Shown here one piece after another: positions 1 through 6,594 of a DNA stretch of 14,851 nucleotides (within the stretch, counting starts at the first letter, position 1; each line of letters starts with the position of its first letter). The translations under genes were made by a program, and so were the position numbers. The notes under the pieces are model-generated. The model did not search any database, was not told the origin of the DNA, and worked only from the letters and a program-made list of their open reading frames with translations. Source of the stretch: Pseudomonadota bacterium (GTDB lineage Bacteria > Pseudomonadota > Alphaproteobacteria > Micropepsales > Micropepsaceae). The stretch lies in contig JANYBR010000495.1 of assembly GCA_025360685.1 (NCBI GenBank), positions 1 through 14,851 of the forward strand, read 5' to 3'.

Positions 1-822
1 TCCATCTACGATCTGGACATGAACATCCACAATGAAGGCATTGACGAGGGGATTTGGCTGGCCTCGAACCATTCTATCTTTCAGATCGTTTACACCCTTC
101 CTGAAATACGTTGGAAGCGCTTTGTCTGAAACGTCTGGAACTATGGCTTTGTCGCCAGTGCGACCAACTTCCTTCCCCGGCGCTCGGCTGGCCTGTTGGA
201 AGAAGAGCATTACCTCACGCCTGATTTTCAGATCGTCCGAAGCGGGAAGAGCAAGGACATCGACCGATGGTGAGTATCCTGCGATATTCAGAGCGGTCGT
301 ATCCATATTGATCGCTGCACGATTCAAAACTTCCTCTGTGAATGTATATTCGGCGACAATTTCTCGTTCCGCACTCTTTGAGGAATATTTCGCGTGGGTT
401 ATTCCAAGCTCTGCGCCGCGTTTGCCAGTTAGTGGACGAATGAACTCACGAAGGTCAGCGGCGTCGTCCCGCGACGGTGGCGGCAGCAGCTTGGATGGAG
501 TTTCCATATCCGCAAAGGCCTTGATGGCATTGGTCATCCGTCGCGTAAAATCCGCAACCACGATTGCGCCATCAGTCCACATAACTGCTTGGCCCAACAT
601 CACCGCGAGCGGGGCGATTTCAGCCCACACGCTACCTGTCTCCAACTTGGTGATGAAGAGCTTGGGCGCCGGTTCGTCTGTGGTGGTTCCGCCATAATAC
701 CGCGCGTACATCCGCGCTAATGCTGCAAAGCTCTCACTCAGCCCCTGCAACTCAATGGGGCCGCCAGCATCCAATCGCAACAAAAGGCGGTCGCGTCCGT
801 ATTCTTCCGTGACAGGCGGCAT
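1..822 (-). CDS. Hypothetical protein, C-terminus beyond the window edge
   Basis: The minus strand stays open for 274 codons from an ATG at 822 to the edge of the window, so the C-terminus is missing. I do not recognise the family and assign no function. The product looks soluble: there is no signal peptide or membrane segment, the sequence mixes acidic and basic residues, and a proline-rich stretch (KLLPPPSRDD) lies near residue 115, which may separate two domains. A GGAG sequence sits 11 bases before the ATG and 5 bases before an in-frame TTG at 828, so the true start could be two codons earlier. It lies 51 bp downstream of the 145-residue gene on the same strand and may share its transcript. 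Hand counts on 1-60, 61-120 and 301-360 give 48, 47 and 40% G+C, far below the core genes (68% on 13561-13620), which suggests acquired DNA. The plus-strand frame over it is a low-complexity shadow. Confidence 0.7.
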   Translation of the reverse strand, partial: MPPVTEEYGRDRLLLRLDAGGPIELQGLSESFAALARMYARYYGGTTTDEPAPKLFITKLETGSVWAEIAPLAVMLGQAVMWTDGAIVVADFTRRMTNAIKAFADMETPSKLLPPPSRDDAADLREFIRPLTGKRGAELGITHAKYSSKSAEREIVAEYTFTEEVLNRAAINMDTTALNIAGYSPSVDVLALPASDDLKIRREVMLFFQQASRAPGKEVGRTGDKAIVPDVSDKALPTYFRKGVNDLKDRMVRGQPNPLVNAFIVDVHVQIVDG

Positions 823-873
823 TGGCAACGCATCTCCGTGATTGGCGAAGAGCGTAGCCGATTTCAAGATTTG

Positions 874-1311
874 TCAAGATGCCGTCTGAGGAAGCGCCCA
901 GAGTCTCACGCCCTTGCGCTTGCCACCATCGGCAATCTTCCCCCGCTTGTGCTGCATTCTGAGCGCCATCACGACGCGGTAGGCGATGGCCTTGGCCAAA
1001 GCCTTGTCGCCTGCGTCGAGGCCTTTGGCTTGCATGGCAAAGGCAGCAAGCTCGCGGGTGTCCATGGTGCCGTGTTGCGCCAATGCCTGGTGGCATAGCT
1101 GGCCCAGCTCGCGGTGTTTGAATAGCCGGTGCACGTCCGCATAGGCCGGTATCTGTGACGGCTCGTCGGACAACTCGAATAGCCGGATGCAAGCGGTGAT
1201 GTGGGCCAGATCGGCGCGAGCCTGTTTGATCAGGCGCTCGTAGTGAGCAATCGCGTTGCGGACTTCCAGTTTCTTCGATTCAAGCGTTGTGACGGTTCTG
1301 ATTTCAGCCAT
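874..1311 (-). CDS. Small alphaproteobacterial protein, coiled coil plus possible winged helix
   Basis: This is a 145-residue protein of a type I know as an unnamed small protein in rhizobia and relatives; no function is established to my knowledge. The N-terminus (about residues 10-45) is a heptad-like amphipathic helix rich in Lys, Glu and Arg, probably a coiled coil for dimerisation. The middle (about 62-120) is helical. The C-terminus is strongly basic (HKRGKIADGGKRKGVRLWAL, residues 121-140) and resembles the wing and last strand of a winged-helix DNA-binding domain. A transcription-regulator or nucleic-acid-binding role is therefore my inference. The ATG at 1311 has only a weak GGTGA ahead of it. 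The gene is transcribed away from the glycosyltransferase remnant, so its promoter must lie in the 1312-1435 region or inside the remnant. The 822 gene follows 51 bp downstream. Confidence 0.8.
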   Translation of the reverse strand: MAEIRTVTTLESKKLEVRNAIAHYERLIKQARADLAHITACIRLFELSDEPSQIPAYADVHRLFKHRELGQLCHQALAQHGTMDTRELAAFAMQAKGLDAGDKALAKAIAYRVVMALRMQHKRGKIADGGKRKGVRLWALPQTAS

Positions 1312-1361
1312 TCACCAAAGATAGGTGCGGCGGAGATTCCATTCTTGTGGCTGATGCGCCA
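1312..1361. other. Junction between the left block and the broken glycosyltransferase
   Basis: Glycosyltransferase homology in the plus-strand frame begins at about 1367-1373 (residues DYPRDRLDIKLVVEADD). An in-frame TGA at 1352-1354 closes that frame upstream. The start codon of the minus-strand 145-residue gene is at 1311, so the break that removed the N-terminal half of the glycosyltransferase falls within about 50 bases. I see no inverted repeats, duplicated target site or tRNA fragment that would identify an element. Confidence 0.55.
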
Positions 1362-2410
1362 ACATACCGGACTATCCGCGCGACAGGCTCGACATAAAAC
1401 TGGTTGTCGAGGCGGACGACCTCGAGACAGCCACGATGGCAGACGCAATGGCGGAACGCGGACCGTTCGAAGTCATCCACGTACCGCCAGGAATGCCTCG
1501 AACCAAGCCCCGGGCCTGCAACTACGCCTTTGCCTTCTCGCGCGGCGAATTCACGGTCATCTATGACGCGGAAGATCGGCCGGAACGCGATCAACTGCGT
1601 AAGGCCGTGGCGATGTTCCGGACCCAGCCGCGTGACGTCTGCTGCCTTCAGGCGCGGCTCAACTTCTACAATGCCGACGAAAATTGGCTCACCCGGCTGT
1701 TCGCGCTCGACTATGCGCTTTGGTTCGACGTGCTGCTGCCGGGGCTGGAACAGTTGCGCGTTCCGATTCCGCTCGGTGGCACCTCCAACCATTTTCGCAC
1801 TTCTGTTCTGAAGTCCGTCGGCGCATGGGATCCATTCAACGTCACGGAAGACGCCGATCTCGGCGTTCGCATGGCGCAATTGGGCAAGCGCGTAGCCATG
1901 CTCGACTCGACGACATTCGAGGAAGCTCCGGCGCAGCTCGGCACCTGGCTGAAACAACGCGCGCGCTGGCTCAAAGGTTACATGCAGACATGGTTGGTGC
2001 ACATGCGCGATCCTCTGACGCTCCGGCGCAGAACCGGCTGGCGCGGCTTCATCGCATTTCAACTCTTCTTGGGCGGATCTGTTGTCGCCGCGCTATTAAA
2101 CCCGCTGCTCTGGCTGGTGTTCGCGCTTTCCTGTGTCTTCCAGCCGCCGCTATACGGCATCGCGTCCGGCAACTTCGTCGCAGCAATGTCGGCGGCCGGA
2201 CTGATCACCGGCAATGCAACCATGACCTGGCTGGCCCTGATGGCACCGAAGCGGCGCGGCTGGAAAGGTTTTGTGCCCTACGGGCTGACCGTCACGCTGT
2301 ATTGGGCCTTGATATCGATCGCCGCCTGGCGCGGGCTTTGGCAACTGGCAACCCGGCCATTCCATTGGGACAAGACCGTGCACGGCACGAGCCGTATGGC
2401 TCGCGCATGA
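1355..2410 (+). pseudogene. Family 2 glycosyltransferase, N-terminally truncated remnant
   Basis: The C-terminal part of a processive-type, membrane-bound GT2 enzyme of the cellulose-synthase-like group. Relatives I know are about 600-650 residues, often with a GspE-like N-terminal domain and an upstream membrane segment. From an ATG at 1436 the frame encodes 324 residues with DAED (44-47, DxD-like), TED (137-139) and QRARW (174-178, QxxRW), then three hydrophobic segments near 204-235, 247-270 and 281-300. Conserved sequence continues upstream of that ATG without a start codon: codons 1370-1420 read DYPRDRLDIKLVVEADD, where the DD is the likely first nucleotide-sugar aspartate pair, and the frame is stopped at 1352. 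Translation from 1436 would thus lose a substrate-binding motif, so I call it a pseudogene. The intact ancestor would have polymerised or transferred a sugar at the inner membrane. A downstream secreted protein overlaps it by ATGA. It may belong to the group annotated XagB in some genomes; that link is tentative. Confidence 0.75.
2385..2406 (+). promoter_or_regulatory. Hairpin abutting the start codon of the downstream gene
   Basis: CGAGCC (2388-2393) and GGCTCG (2398-2403) pair around a GTAT loop. After one mismatch the stem gains two more pairs, to 2385 and 2406. The ATG of the next gene begins at 2407, and no good ribosome binding site is visible. Ribosomes finishing the glycosyltransferase would melt this stem, so translational coupling is likely. 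Confidence 0.4.
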
Positions 2411-3213
2411 GTCTGAACGTGCACGCCAGGCTCATATCCGCCACGATTCTCAGCCTCGAAATGATGTCTGCCACGAATGCGGACGCCGGGGCGTGGACAT
2501 TGAAAAAGCACCATTGGCAGATATTCACCGGTGCAATCGCCAGCCAGGCGAGCATGATGTTCGGCGCCGATGGCCGCCCGAGCCGCGCGACGAAATTCAG
2601 CAAGTCGCTGTTACAAAATTGTCTGGAATATGGACTCACCGACCACCTCACGCTGTTTGCGATTCCGGCGGCCGTGATGGCCAACGTGCAAGCGCCGGCG
2701 ACAAAACCGATCATCGCACGCGACTCTTCGGTGGAAGCTGGCGCCCGATATCTTGTCCTCGATGACATGGGCATGCTGTCCGTTCAGGCTTCGTACAAGG
2801 CGGCCGGCGCATTCGATCTGTCCGTTTCGGACAATCATCATCCTGGCCGCCAAATCGATCTCAGGCTGCTCTATGGTACCGGTTTCAAATTGTTGGGCAT
2901 GAACGGTTTTGCGGACATCCAGGTCGGACAACGTTGGATCAACCATCCGCGCCCAAATGAGACGCCGGTCGATCTGACGGCGGGCTTGTGGCTCACGTCG
3001 CGCACGATGCTGATGGCGCAAAGCCTCAATATCATCAGCGCCGGCGACGCGATTGACCCCTACTCCTACTACCGCTCACACAAGGTCGAGTTGTCGGTGG
3101 TTGAGAAATTGTGGAGCCGATGGTCGGTAAAGGTCGGCGCGTTCGCGTCTCCCGCCGGCCAGAACGCTCTCGTCGAACGCGGCGTGAGCATCTCGCTCTG
3201 GACCCAGAACTAG
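2407..3213 (+). CDS. Secreted or outer-membrane protein, former partner of the glycosyltransferase
   Basis: A 268-residue protein whose ATG overlaps the glycosyltransferase stop codon (ATGA), the classic arrangement of a coupled operon pair. Residues 1-27 look like a signal peptide, with a hydrophobic stretch and a plausible cleavage after ADA. The mature part has alternating polar and hydrophobic short segments, many glycines and aromatics, and ends in a short strand finishing with Trp-Thr-Gln-Asn (SISLWTQN). This is compatible with an outer-membrane beta-barrel or periplasmic beta protein. The family is unnamed to me; similar proteins beside this type of glycosyltransferase are sometimes labelled XagA, and I do not rely on that. 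A role in exporting or anchoring the polysaccharide is inferred only from the pairing. Because the upstream gene has lost its 5' end and promoter, expression may depend on a chance promoter. It converges with the dehydrogenase gene, leaving a 5 bp gap. Confidence 0.7.
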   Translation: MSLNVHARLISATILSLEMMSATNADAGAWTLKKHHWQIFTGAIASQASMMFGADGRPSRATKFSKSLLQNCLEYGLTDHLTLFAIPAAVMANVQAPATKPIIARDSSVEAGARYLVLDDMGMLSVQASYKAAGAFDLSVSDNHHPGRQIDLRLLYGTGFKLLGMNGFADIQVGQRWINHPRPNETPVDLTAGLWLTSRTMLMAQSLNIISAGDAIDPYSYYRSHKVELSVVEKLWSRWSVKVGAFASPAGQNALVERGVSISLWTQN

Positions 3214-3218
3214 GCTGT

Positions 3219-4106
3219 TCAGTCCGGCGTAGTGCGCGGGACCATTGGGCCCCAATCCTTGACCTGTTTCAGCGCTTCGCTCTTCGCGGATTTGTCGAAT
3301 GCGGCGAGAATGGCGTTGAAGCGCGTCTGGGTGAATTCCTTGAAGTGCGGATGGGTGAAGATATAAAGGTCGTTATCGCGAATACCTTCGAAGACGCGCT
3401 GGCCGACGATATCCGGATCGATGCCGCTCAGCACGTTCTGAGCTGCCTCACTCGGTGTCGCCCCGACTCCGGGATCAACAACGCCCGATCCGCCATATCT
3501 GTCCTGCCGCGCCCGTCCGCTTTCATGGATGCGAGTCCGCACGAAGCCCGGGCAAAGCACGGACACGCCTATGTCGAGCGGCGCCATTTGCGCCGCCCAA
3601 CCTTCGCTCATCGCCACGACGGCGAATTTGGTGGCGCAATAGGGCTCCATGCCGGGCGGCGACACCATGCCCGCCATCGAAGCGGTGTTCACGAAGTGAC
3701 CGCCCTCGCCATGGCTGCGAATGAGGGGCGCGAACACCTCAGTTCCGTAGACCACGCCCTTCAGGTTGGCGTCGATGATCCAGTCCCAATCGCGTTCCTT
3801 GATTGTGCCCAGCGGACCGCCGACTGCCACTCCGGCATTGTTGCAGACGACATGGATTTTCCCGAACGCGGCCACCGCATCCAACGCCGCGCTTCGCACG
3901 CTGGCGCGTTCGGTGACGTCGACGAAAACCGCTGACGCTTTGATCTGTTCCGACGCGAGACGCTCGGCGGCCGCCTTCGCGGCATTCTGGTCGATGTCCG
4001 CGATCACGACATTCATGCCGGCGCGCCCGAGCGCCCGTGCCATCCCCAAACCGATGCCGCTCGCCCCGCCGGTAATGAAGGCGGTTCGTCCCTTGAATTC
4101 TTTCAT
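3219..4106 (-). CDS. Short-chain dehydrogenase/reductase (SDR), classical type
   Basis: An NAD(P)-dependent oxidoreductase of 295 residues. The Rossmann glycine motif TGGASGIG is at 12-19, NNAG at 89-92, the structural Asn at 114 (IDANLKG), the catalytic Ser at 143 and Tyr-x-x-x-Lys at 156-160 (YCATK). An Asp at 37, at the end of the second strand (VIADID), favours NAD over NADP. The roughly 50-residue tail after 245 is longer than in minimal SDRs and may shape the substrate pocket; the substrate cannot be read from sequence. I chose the ATG at 4106, which gives a normal SDR N-terminus. A longer frame to 4247 would overlap the preceding gene and begins with non-conserved sequence. A GGAA lies 5 bases before this ATG, and the upstream gene ends only 2 bp earlier, so the two are almost certainly cotranscribed and probably act on the same compound. 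Confidence 0.92.
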   Translation of the reverse strand: MKEFKGRTAFITGGASGIGLGMARALGRAGMNVVIADIDQNAAKAAAERLASEQIKASAVFVDVTERASVRSAALDAVAAFGKIHVVCNNAGVAVGGPLGTIKERDWDWIIDANLKGVVYGTEVFAPLIRSHGEGGHFVNTASMAGMVSPPGMEPYCATKFAVVAMSEGWAAQMAPLDIGVSVLCPGFVRTRIHESGRARQDRYGGSGVVDPGVGATPSEAAQNVLSGIDPDIVGQRVFEGIRDNDLYIFTHPHFKEFTQTRFNAILAAFDKSAKSEALKQVKDWGPMVPRTTPD

Positions 4107-4108
4107 GT

Positions 4109-5140
4109 CTATTCCGCTGCTTGCTGGAATTCGAGCGAGTCGAACGTGGCGGCCAGTGCCGGTCCGTTGGCCTTGCTTTTGAGACGCCCGAGTATGGCCT
4201 CGCGCGATTGGCTGCGACCGAATTCGGCGTTCGTCACGGCGTGCCACTCGATCATCTGGTTCCAGACCGGATCAATGATCTCGGCACCCGGCGCGGTTTT
4301 TCCGTCAAGCGTCTTGATCGTCAAGCTGCGCAGTTCCGAAACCACAGTCGCCAGATAGGCAACATGAATGGCTTCGTCGGTGCGAATGCGCTCGACCAGA
4401 TCCGCGGCGTGGTTCGCCGCAGGACGGCGGTCCTTGAAGTTCGCCGGGTCGCGCATGATGCCCTGGCAGAACGAGAAGAAGCTCTCCGCCTTCACCTCGA
4501 TCATCAGCACATTCATCAAAAGCAGGATCCACTCCTCGAACTCTTTGGCGATCTGCGGCATGCGCCGGCCGGATTCGGGCCGGGCGATGCTCGCCGGGAC
4601 GTCGGGGATCGGATAGGCGTTCTTGCCGAACAGAGCGTCGCGGACGGCGAACCACATATCGTCATGTCCGCCGATGCCTTTGTCCTTCGTTCCGCCTTCG
4701 TCATAGCCGTGCGCGGCGAGCAATCCCTTGTTGAGATGACCAAGACACGTGGCCGCGATGCTCTCCACGACGATGTCCTGAAAGTTCGGAGCGACCGCTT
4801 GCGCCAGCATGCCGCCACGCGCCTCGATGATTCCGGTGATAGTCAGCGAATTCCACAGCGTTTCGCCAAAGCCATGGCCGAGAAGAAACTTTTGCTGTTC
4901 CACGGTCGGATATGGCCCGCGCTTCAACAGCCGCGTCGACGCATCGATGACCGGCGCGCCATGCTTCTTGAGTTCGCCCTGCCAGGCTTCGACCGCCGGC
5001 CAACGATTGAGCGTGCGCGGCGAAATGTACTTTCCGGCTATGTCGAAGCCGCCATGCAGCCGGTAGCCCGCCTCGACTTGAAGTTCCGCATAGGCATGGT
5101 CCGCCATGATTTCGTCGCGGGTATAGGTGAGCTTCGCCAT
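4109..5140 (-). CDS. Conserved protein of unknown function, helical, possible metal-binding
   Basis: A 343-residue soluble protein that I do not recognise by name. The start at 5140 is supported by GGGAG 9 bases upstream; the open frame to 5239 adds a basic leader that runs across the promoter and operator and is rejected. The protein is mostly alpha-helical. Two pairs of acidic and His residues stand out: Glu215/Glu219 in a hydrophobic helix (VLMIEVKAESFF) and ExxH at 256-259 (DEAIH). In the first half are Glu93, Glu106, Glu126 and His135. The C-terminal pair resembles the E...ExxH pattern of diiron carboxylate (ferritin-like) proteins, but the first half has no clear ExxH, so a diiron role is only a hypothesis. 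Its neighbours are an SDR 2 bp downstream and a TetR regulator upstream, with an operator-like palindrome between. This suggests an inducible oxidation or detoxification step. Confidence 0.85.
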   Translation of the reverse strand: MAKLTYTRDEIMADHAYAELQVEAGYRLHGGFDIAGKYISPRTLNRWPAVEAWQGELKKHGAPVIDASTRLLKRGPYPTVEQQKFLLGHGFGETLWNSLTITGIIEARGGMLAQAVAPNFQDIVVESIAATCLGHLNKGLLAAHGYDEGGTKDKGIGGHDDMWFAVRDALFGKNAYPIPDVPASIARPESGRRMPQIAKEFEEWILLLMNVLMIEVKAESFFSFCQGIMRDPANFKDRRPAANHAADLVERIRTDEAIHVAYLATVVSELRSLTIKTLDGKTAPGAEIIDPVWNQMIEWHAVTNAEFGRSQSREAILGRLKSKANGPALAATFDSLEFQQAAE

Positions 5141-5184
5141 CGAAAATATCTCCCGTCCGGGCGCAATCGCCTTCGCAATACGGC

Positions 5185-5201
5185 ACTGATAGTTTGTCAG
5201 T
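5185..5201. promoter_or_regulatory. TetR-type operator candidate over the -10 region
   Basis: The 17-base imperfect palindrome ACTGATAGTTTGTCAGT has perfect 5-bp outer arms (ACTGA and TCAGT) plus an inner A/T match. It overlaps the -10 element of the operon promoter, where a bound repressor would block RNA polymerase. The TetR gene lies immediately upstream on the same strand, which makes it the obvious candidate to bind here. Confidence 0.5.
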
Positions 5202-5217
5202 TCTGGAAGTCTGTCAA
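5189..5217 (-). promoter_or_regulatory. Sigma-70-like promoter for the unknown protein/SDR operon
   Basis: On the minus strand a perfect TTGACA (-35, at 5217-5212) is followed after 17 bases by AACTAT (-10, 5194-5189). The -10 is only a 3 of 6 match to TATAAT. Transcription would start near 5182, about 40 bases before the ATG at 5140. Confidence 0.5.
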
Positions 5218-5313
5218 TCCTCGAACGATTCCGGCCCATCCGGGCAAAGGTGATTCTGTCCGCCGCTTGAAGACGTTGTGCTGCGAAGCGCGGAACCGCG
5301 AACGGACGCGCCG

Positions 5314-5931
5314 CTAGGGTTTTAGCGCCTGAACCAGGAAACGGGTGAGGTTGTCGAGAACTTCTTCCCGCTTGCGCTGCGAACGCGCGCCTTCGCTGGC
5401 AACCTGATGGATGGCACCGAGGATGGCTTGCCCGACGATTTCCGCATCATAGCTGTTGCTCGCCTGTCCGTTGCGCATCGCTTCGCGCACAACATCGGCC
5501 CAGTCGAATCCCCACCGCACCAGGAGTGGTGTCGCCTGCGCGCCCTCGGCATCGATCACCAGCTCGTCAGTCATTGCCGCGGCCAATACACCCGGATGTT
5601 GTGCGGAATATTCGTAGATGCCCTTCAGATTTGCCGCGATCGTCTTCTCCAAGGTTTTTTCGGCCGGCTGGCGCGCAAGCATGAATTCGTGCAGCTCCTG
5701 ACGCGCGTCATCGACAAAGGCAAGAAAACACGCCCTCTTGTCCGGATAGTGCAGGTAGAACGTGCCATGTCCGAGGCCAGCCTCGCGTGCGATGTCCTGA
5801 GGTCGCGTGGCGTGATAGCCGCGCTCGACAAACAGCTTGCGGGCCGCCCGTTTGAGCTTGGCCAGACTTTCTGGTTTACGCCGCAAAGGACGAATATCGC
5901 CCGTCTTGCTTGCGATATCTGACTGTTCCAT
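5314..5931 (-). CDS. TetR/AcrR family transcriptional regulator
   Basis: A 205-residue regulator. The N-terminal TetR DNA-binding domain spans about residues 22-70. It includes a helix-turn-helix at about 41-63, with the typical LFxExGYxATxxxDIAxEAGxGxGTFYxHYxDK pattern. The rest is the variable helical ligand-binding and dimerisation domain. I chose the ATG at 5931 because an excellent GGGGGAAG lies 7 bases upstream; the frame to 5961 adds ten residues with no such support. It is followed, after 173 bp that contain a promoter and palindrome, by the unknown-protein/SDR operon, which it most likely represses until an inducer binds. It is divergent from the TPR gene, with 98 bp between. A weak inverted repeat (CTCA/TGAG, 5957-5972) lies in that gap and could serve autoregulation, but it does not clearly match the downstream palindrome. 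The inducer cannot be deduced. Confidence 0.93.
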   Translation of the reverse strand: MEQSDIASKTGDIRPLRRKPESLAKLKRAARKLFVERGYHATRPQDIAREAGLGHGTFYLHYPDKRACFLAFVDDARQELHEFMLARQPAEKTLEKTIAANLKGIYEYSAQHPGVLAAAMTDELVIDAEGAQATPLLVRWGFDWADVVREAMRNGQASNSYDAEIVGQAILGAIHQVASEGARSQRKREEVLDNLTRFLVQALKP

Positions 5932-5976
5932 GACGGAACTTCCCCCGTCGGCGGGTCTCAAGTCAATGTGAGGACC

Positions 5977-6004
5977 TTGGCCCAGCCAATCCTTGGGTTA
6001 GAAT
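5977..6004 (+). promoter_or_regulatory. Candidate promoter for the TPR gene
   Basis: TTGGCC at 5977-5982 (4 of 6 to TTGACA) is followed by a 16-base spacer and TAGAAT at 5999-6004 (5 of 6 to TATAAT). The start of transcription would be about 6011, shortly before the ribosome binding site at 6018-6021. Confidence 0.4.
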
Positions 6005-6029
6005 GGCTAATCGTCGACGGAGAAACATC

Positions 6030-6593
6030 ATGCGCAAACTTCTTCTTGTCCTAGGAACAACGACCGCCTTTCTGGCACTGACCGGTCCGTCATTCTCCAT
6101 GGGTGGAGGAGGTGGCGGCGGAGGCGGCGGATATGGAATGAGCGGCAGCTCGGGGGCGACCGCCGCATTCGATGACTATCAGGTCGCCGTTAGGCTAATC
6201 AAACACGAGAAATATGCCGACGCGATCCCGCACCTGAACATGGCGCTTGCCGATCACCCCCAAAGTGCGGACGTCCTAAATTATCTGGGCTACACGCACC
6301 GCATGGTCGGCGACTATGCGATGTCGCTGAGCTACTACAATCGCGCGCTCGCCATCGATCCAAACCACAAGGGCGTCCACGAATATCTCGGCGAACTCTA
6401 TTTGCAGATGAACGACATGAAGTCGGCGCAGGCAGAGCTGACCACGCTGGCGAGTCTCTGCCCCAGCGGATGTGACGAGCGCGACATGCTCACCAAAGCA
6501 ATCGCCGCGTTCGTGCCGCCTGCAGCGGCACCGGCTGCGTCCGGCACGCCGACGACCACGCCGACAACTACGCCGGGCTCAACCGCCCCGTAG
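6030..6593 (+). CDS. Exported tetratricopeptide-repeat protein with a polyglycine linker
   Basis: A 187-residue protein. I chose the ATG at 6030 because GGAG lies 8 bases upstream and the product then opens with a clean signal peptide (MRKLLLVLGTTTAFLALTGP). The frame from 6003 would put a string of Arg and Asn in front. There is no lipobox, so the mature protein is probably periplasmic. Directly after the signal come ten consecutive glycines (25-34) and a Gly/Ser linker. Residues about 47-148 form roughly three TPR units (for example DVLNYLGYTHRMVGDYAMSLSYYNRALAIDP), which usually mediate protein-protein contacts. Two cysteines (144 and 148, CPSGC) could form a disulfide or bind metal. The C-terminus is a low-complexity Ala/Pro/Thr tail. 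The partner is unknown. The gene converges on the CoxL-like gene, with a single base between the two stop codons. Confidence 0.88.
   Translation: MRKLLLVLGTTTAFLALTGPSFSMGGGGGGGGGGYGMSGSSGATAAFDDYQVAVRLIKHEKYADAIPHLNMALADHPQSADVLNYLGYTHRMVGDYAMSLSYYNRALAIDPNHKGVHEYLGELYLQMNDMKSAQAELTTLASLCPSGCDERDMLTKAIAAFVPPAAAPAASGTPTTTPTTTPGSTAP
6102..6131 (+). repeat. Ten-codon polyglycine tract
   Basis: Ten consecutive Gly codons using GGT, GGA and GGC directly follow the signal peptide of the TPR protein. The synonymous mixture means the tract is not a perfect microsatellite, but its length may vary between strains. Confidence 0.85.
6546..6574 (+). repeat. 12-bp tandem repeat coding for Thr-Pro
   Basis: Two copies of a 12-base unit (ACGCCGACGACC, ACGCCGACAACT) are followed by a partial third (ACGCC). 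They encode the TPTTTPTTTP tail of the TPR protein. Confidence 0.7.
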
Positions 6594-6594
6594 A

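Noticed and set aside
32..697. A 221-codon open frame on the plus strand at the left edge
   Set aside because: Serine-rich, no recognisable pattern; the opposite strand is open for 274 codons with a more protein-like sequence and follows a co-directional gene.
1684..2406. Upstream extension of the secreted protein frame
   Set aside because: It runs out of frame through the glycosyltransferase catalytic region; the ATG at 2407 gives a proper signal peptide.
4107..4247. N-terminal extension of the SDR
   Set aside because: It overlaps the upstream gene and adds Arg-rich residues before a normal SDR start.
4121..5317. A 398-codon open frame on the plus strand
   Set aside because: Antisense to the 343-residue gene, which has a good ribosome site and ends 2 bp before the SDR gene.
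5957..5972. CTCA-N8-TGAG inverted repeat before the TetR gene
   Set aside because: Only 4-bp arms and little resemblance to the stronger palindrome at 5185-5201; too weak for a separate feature.
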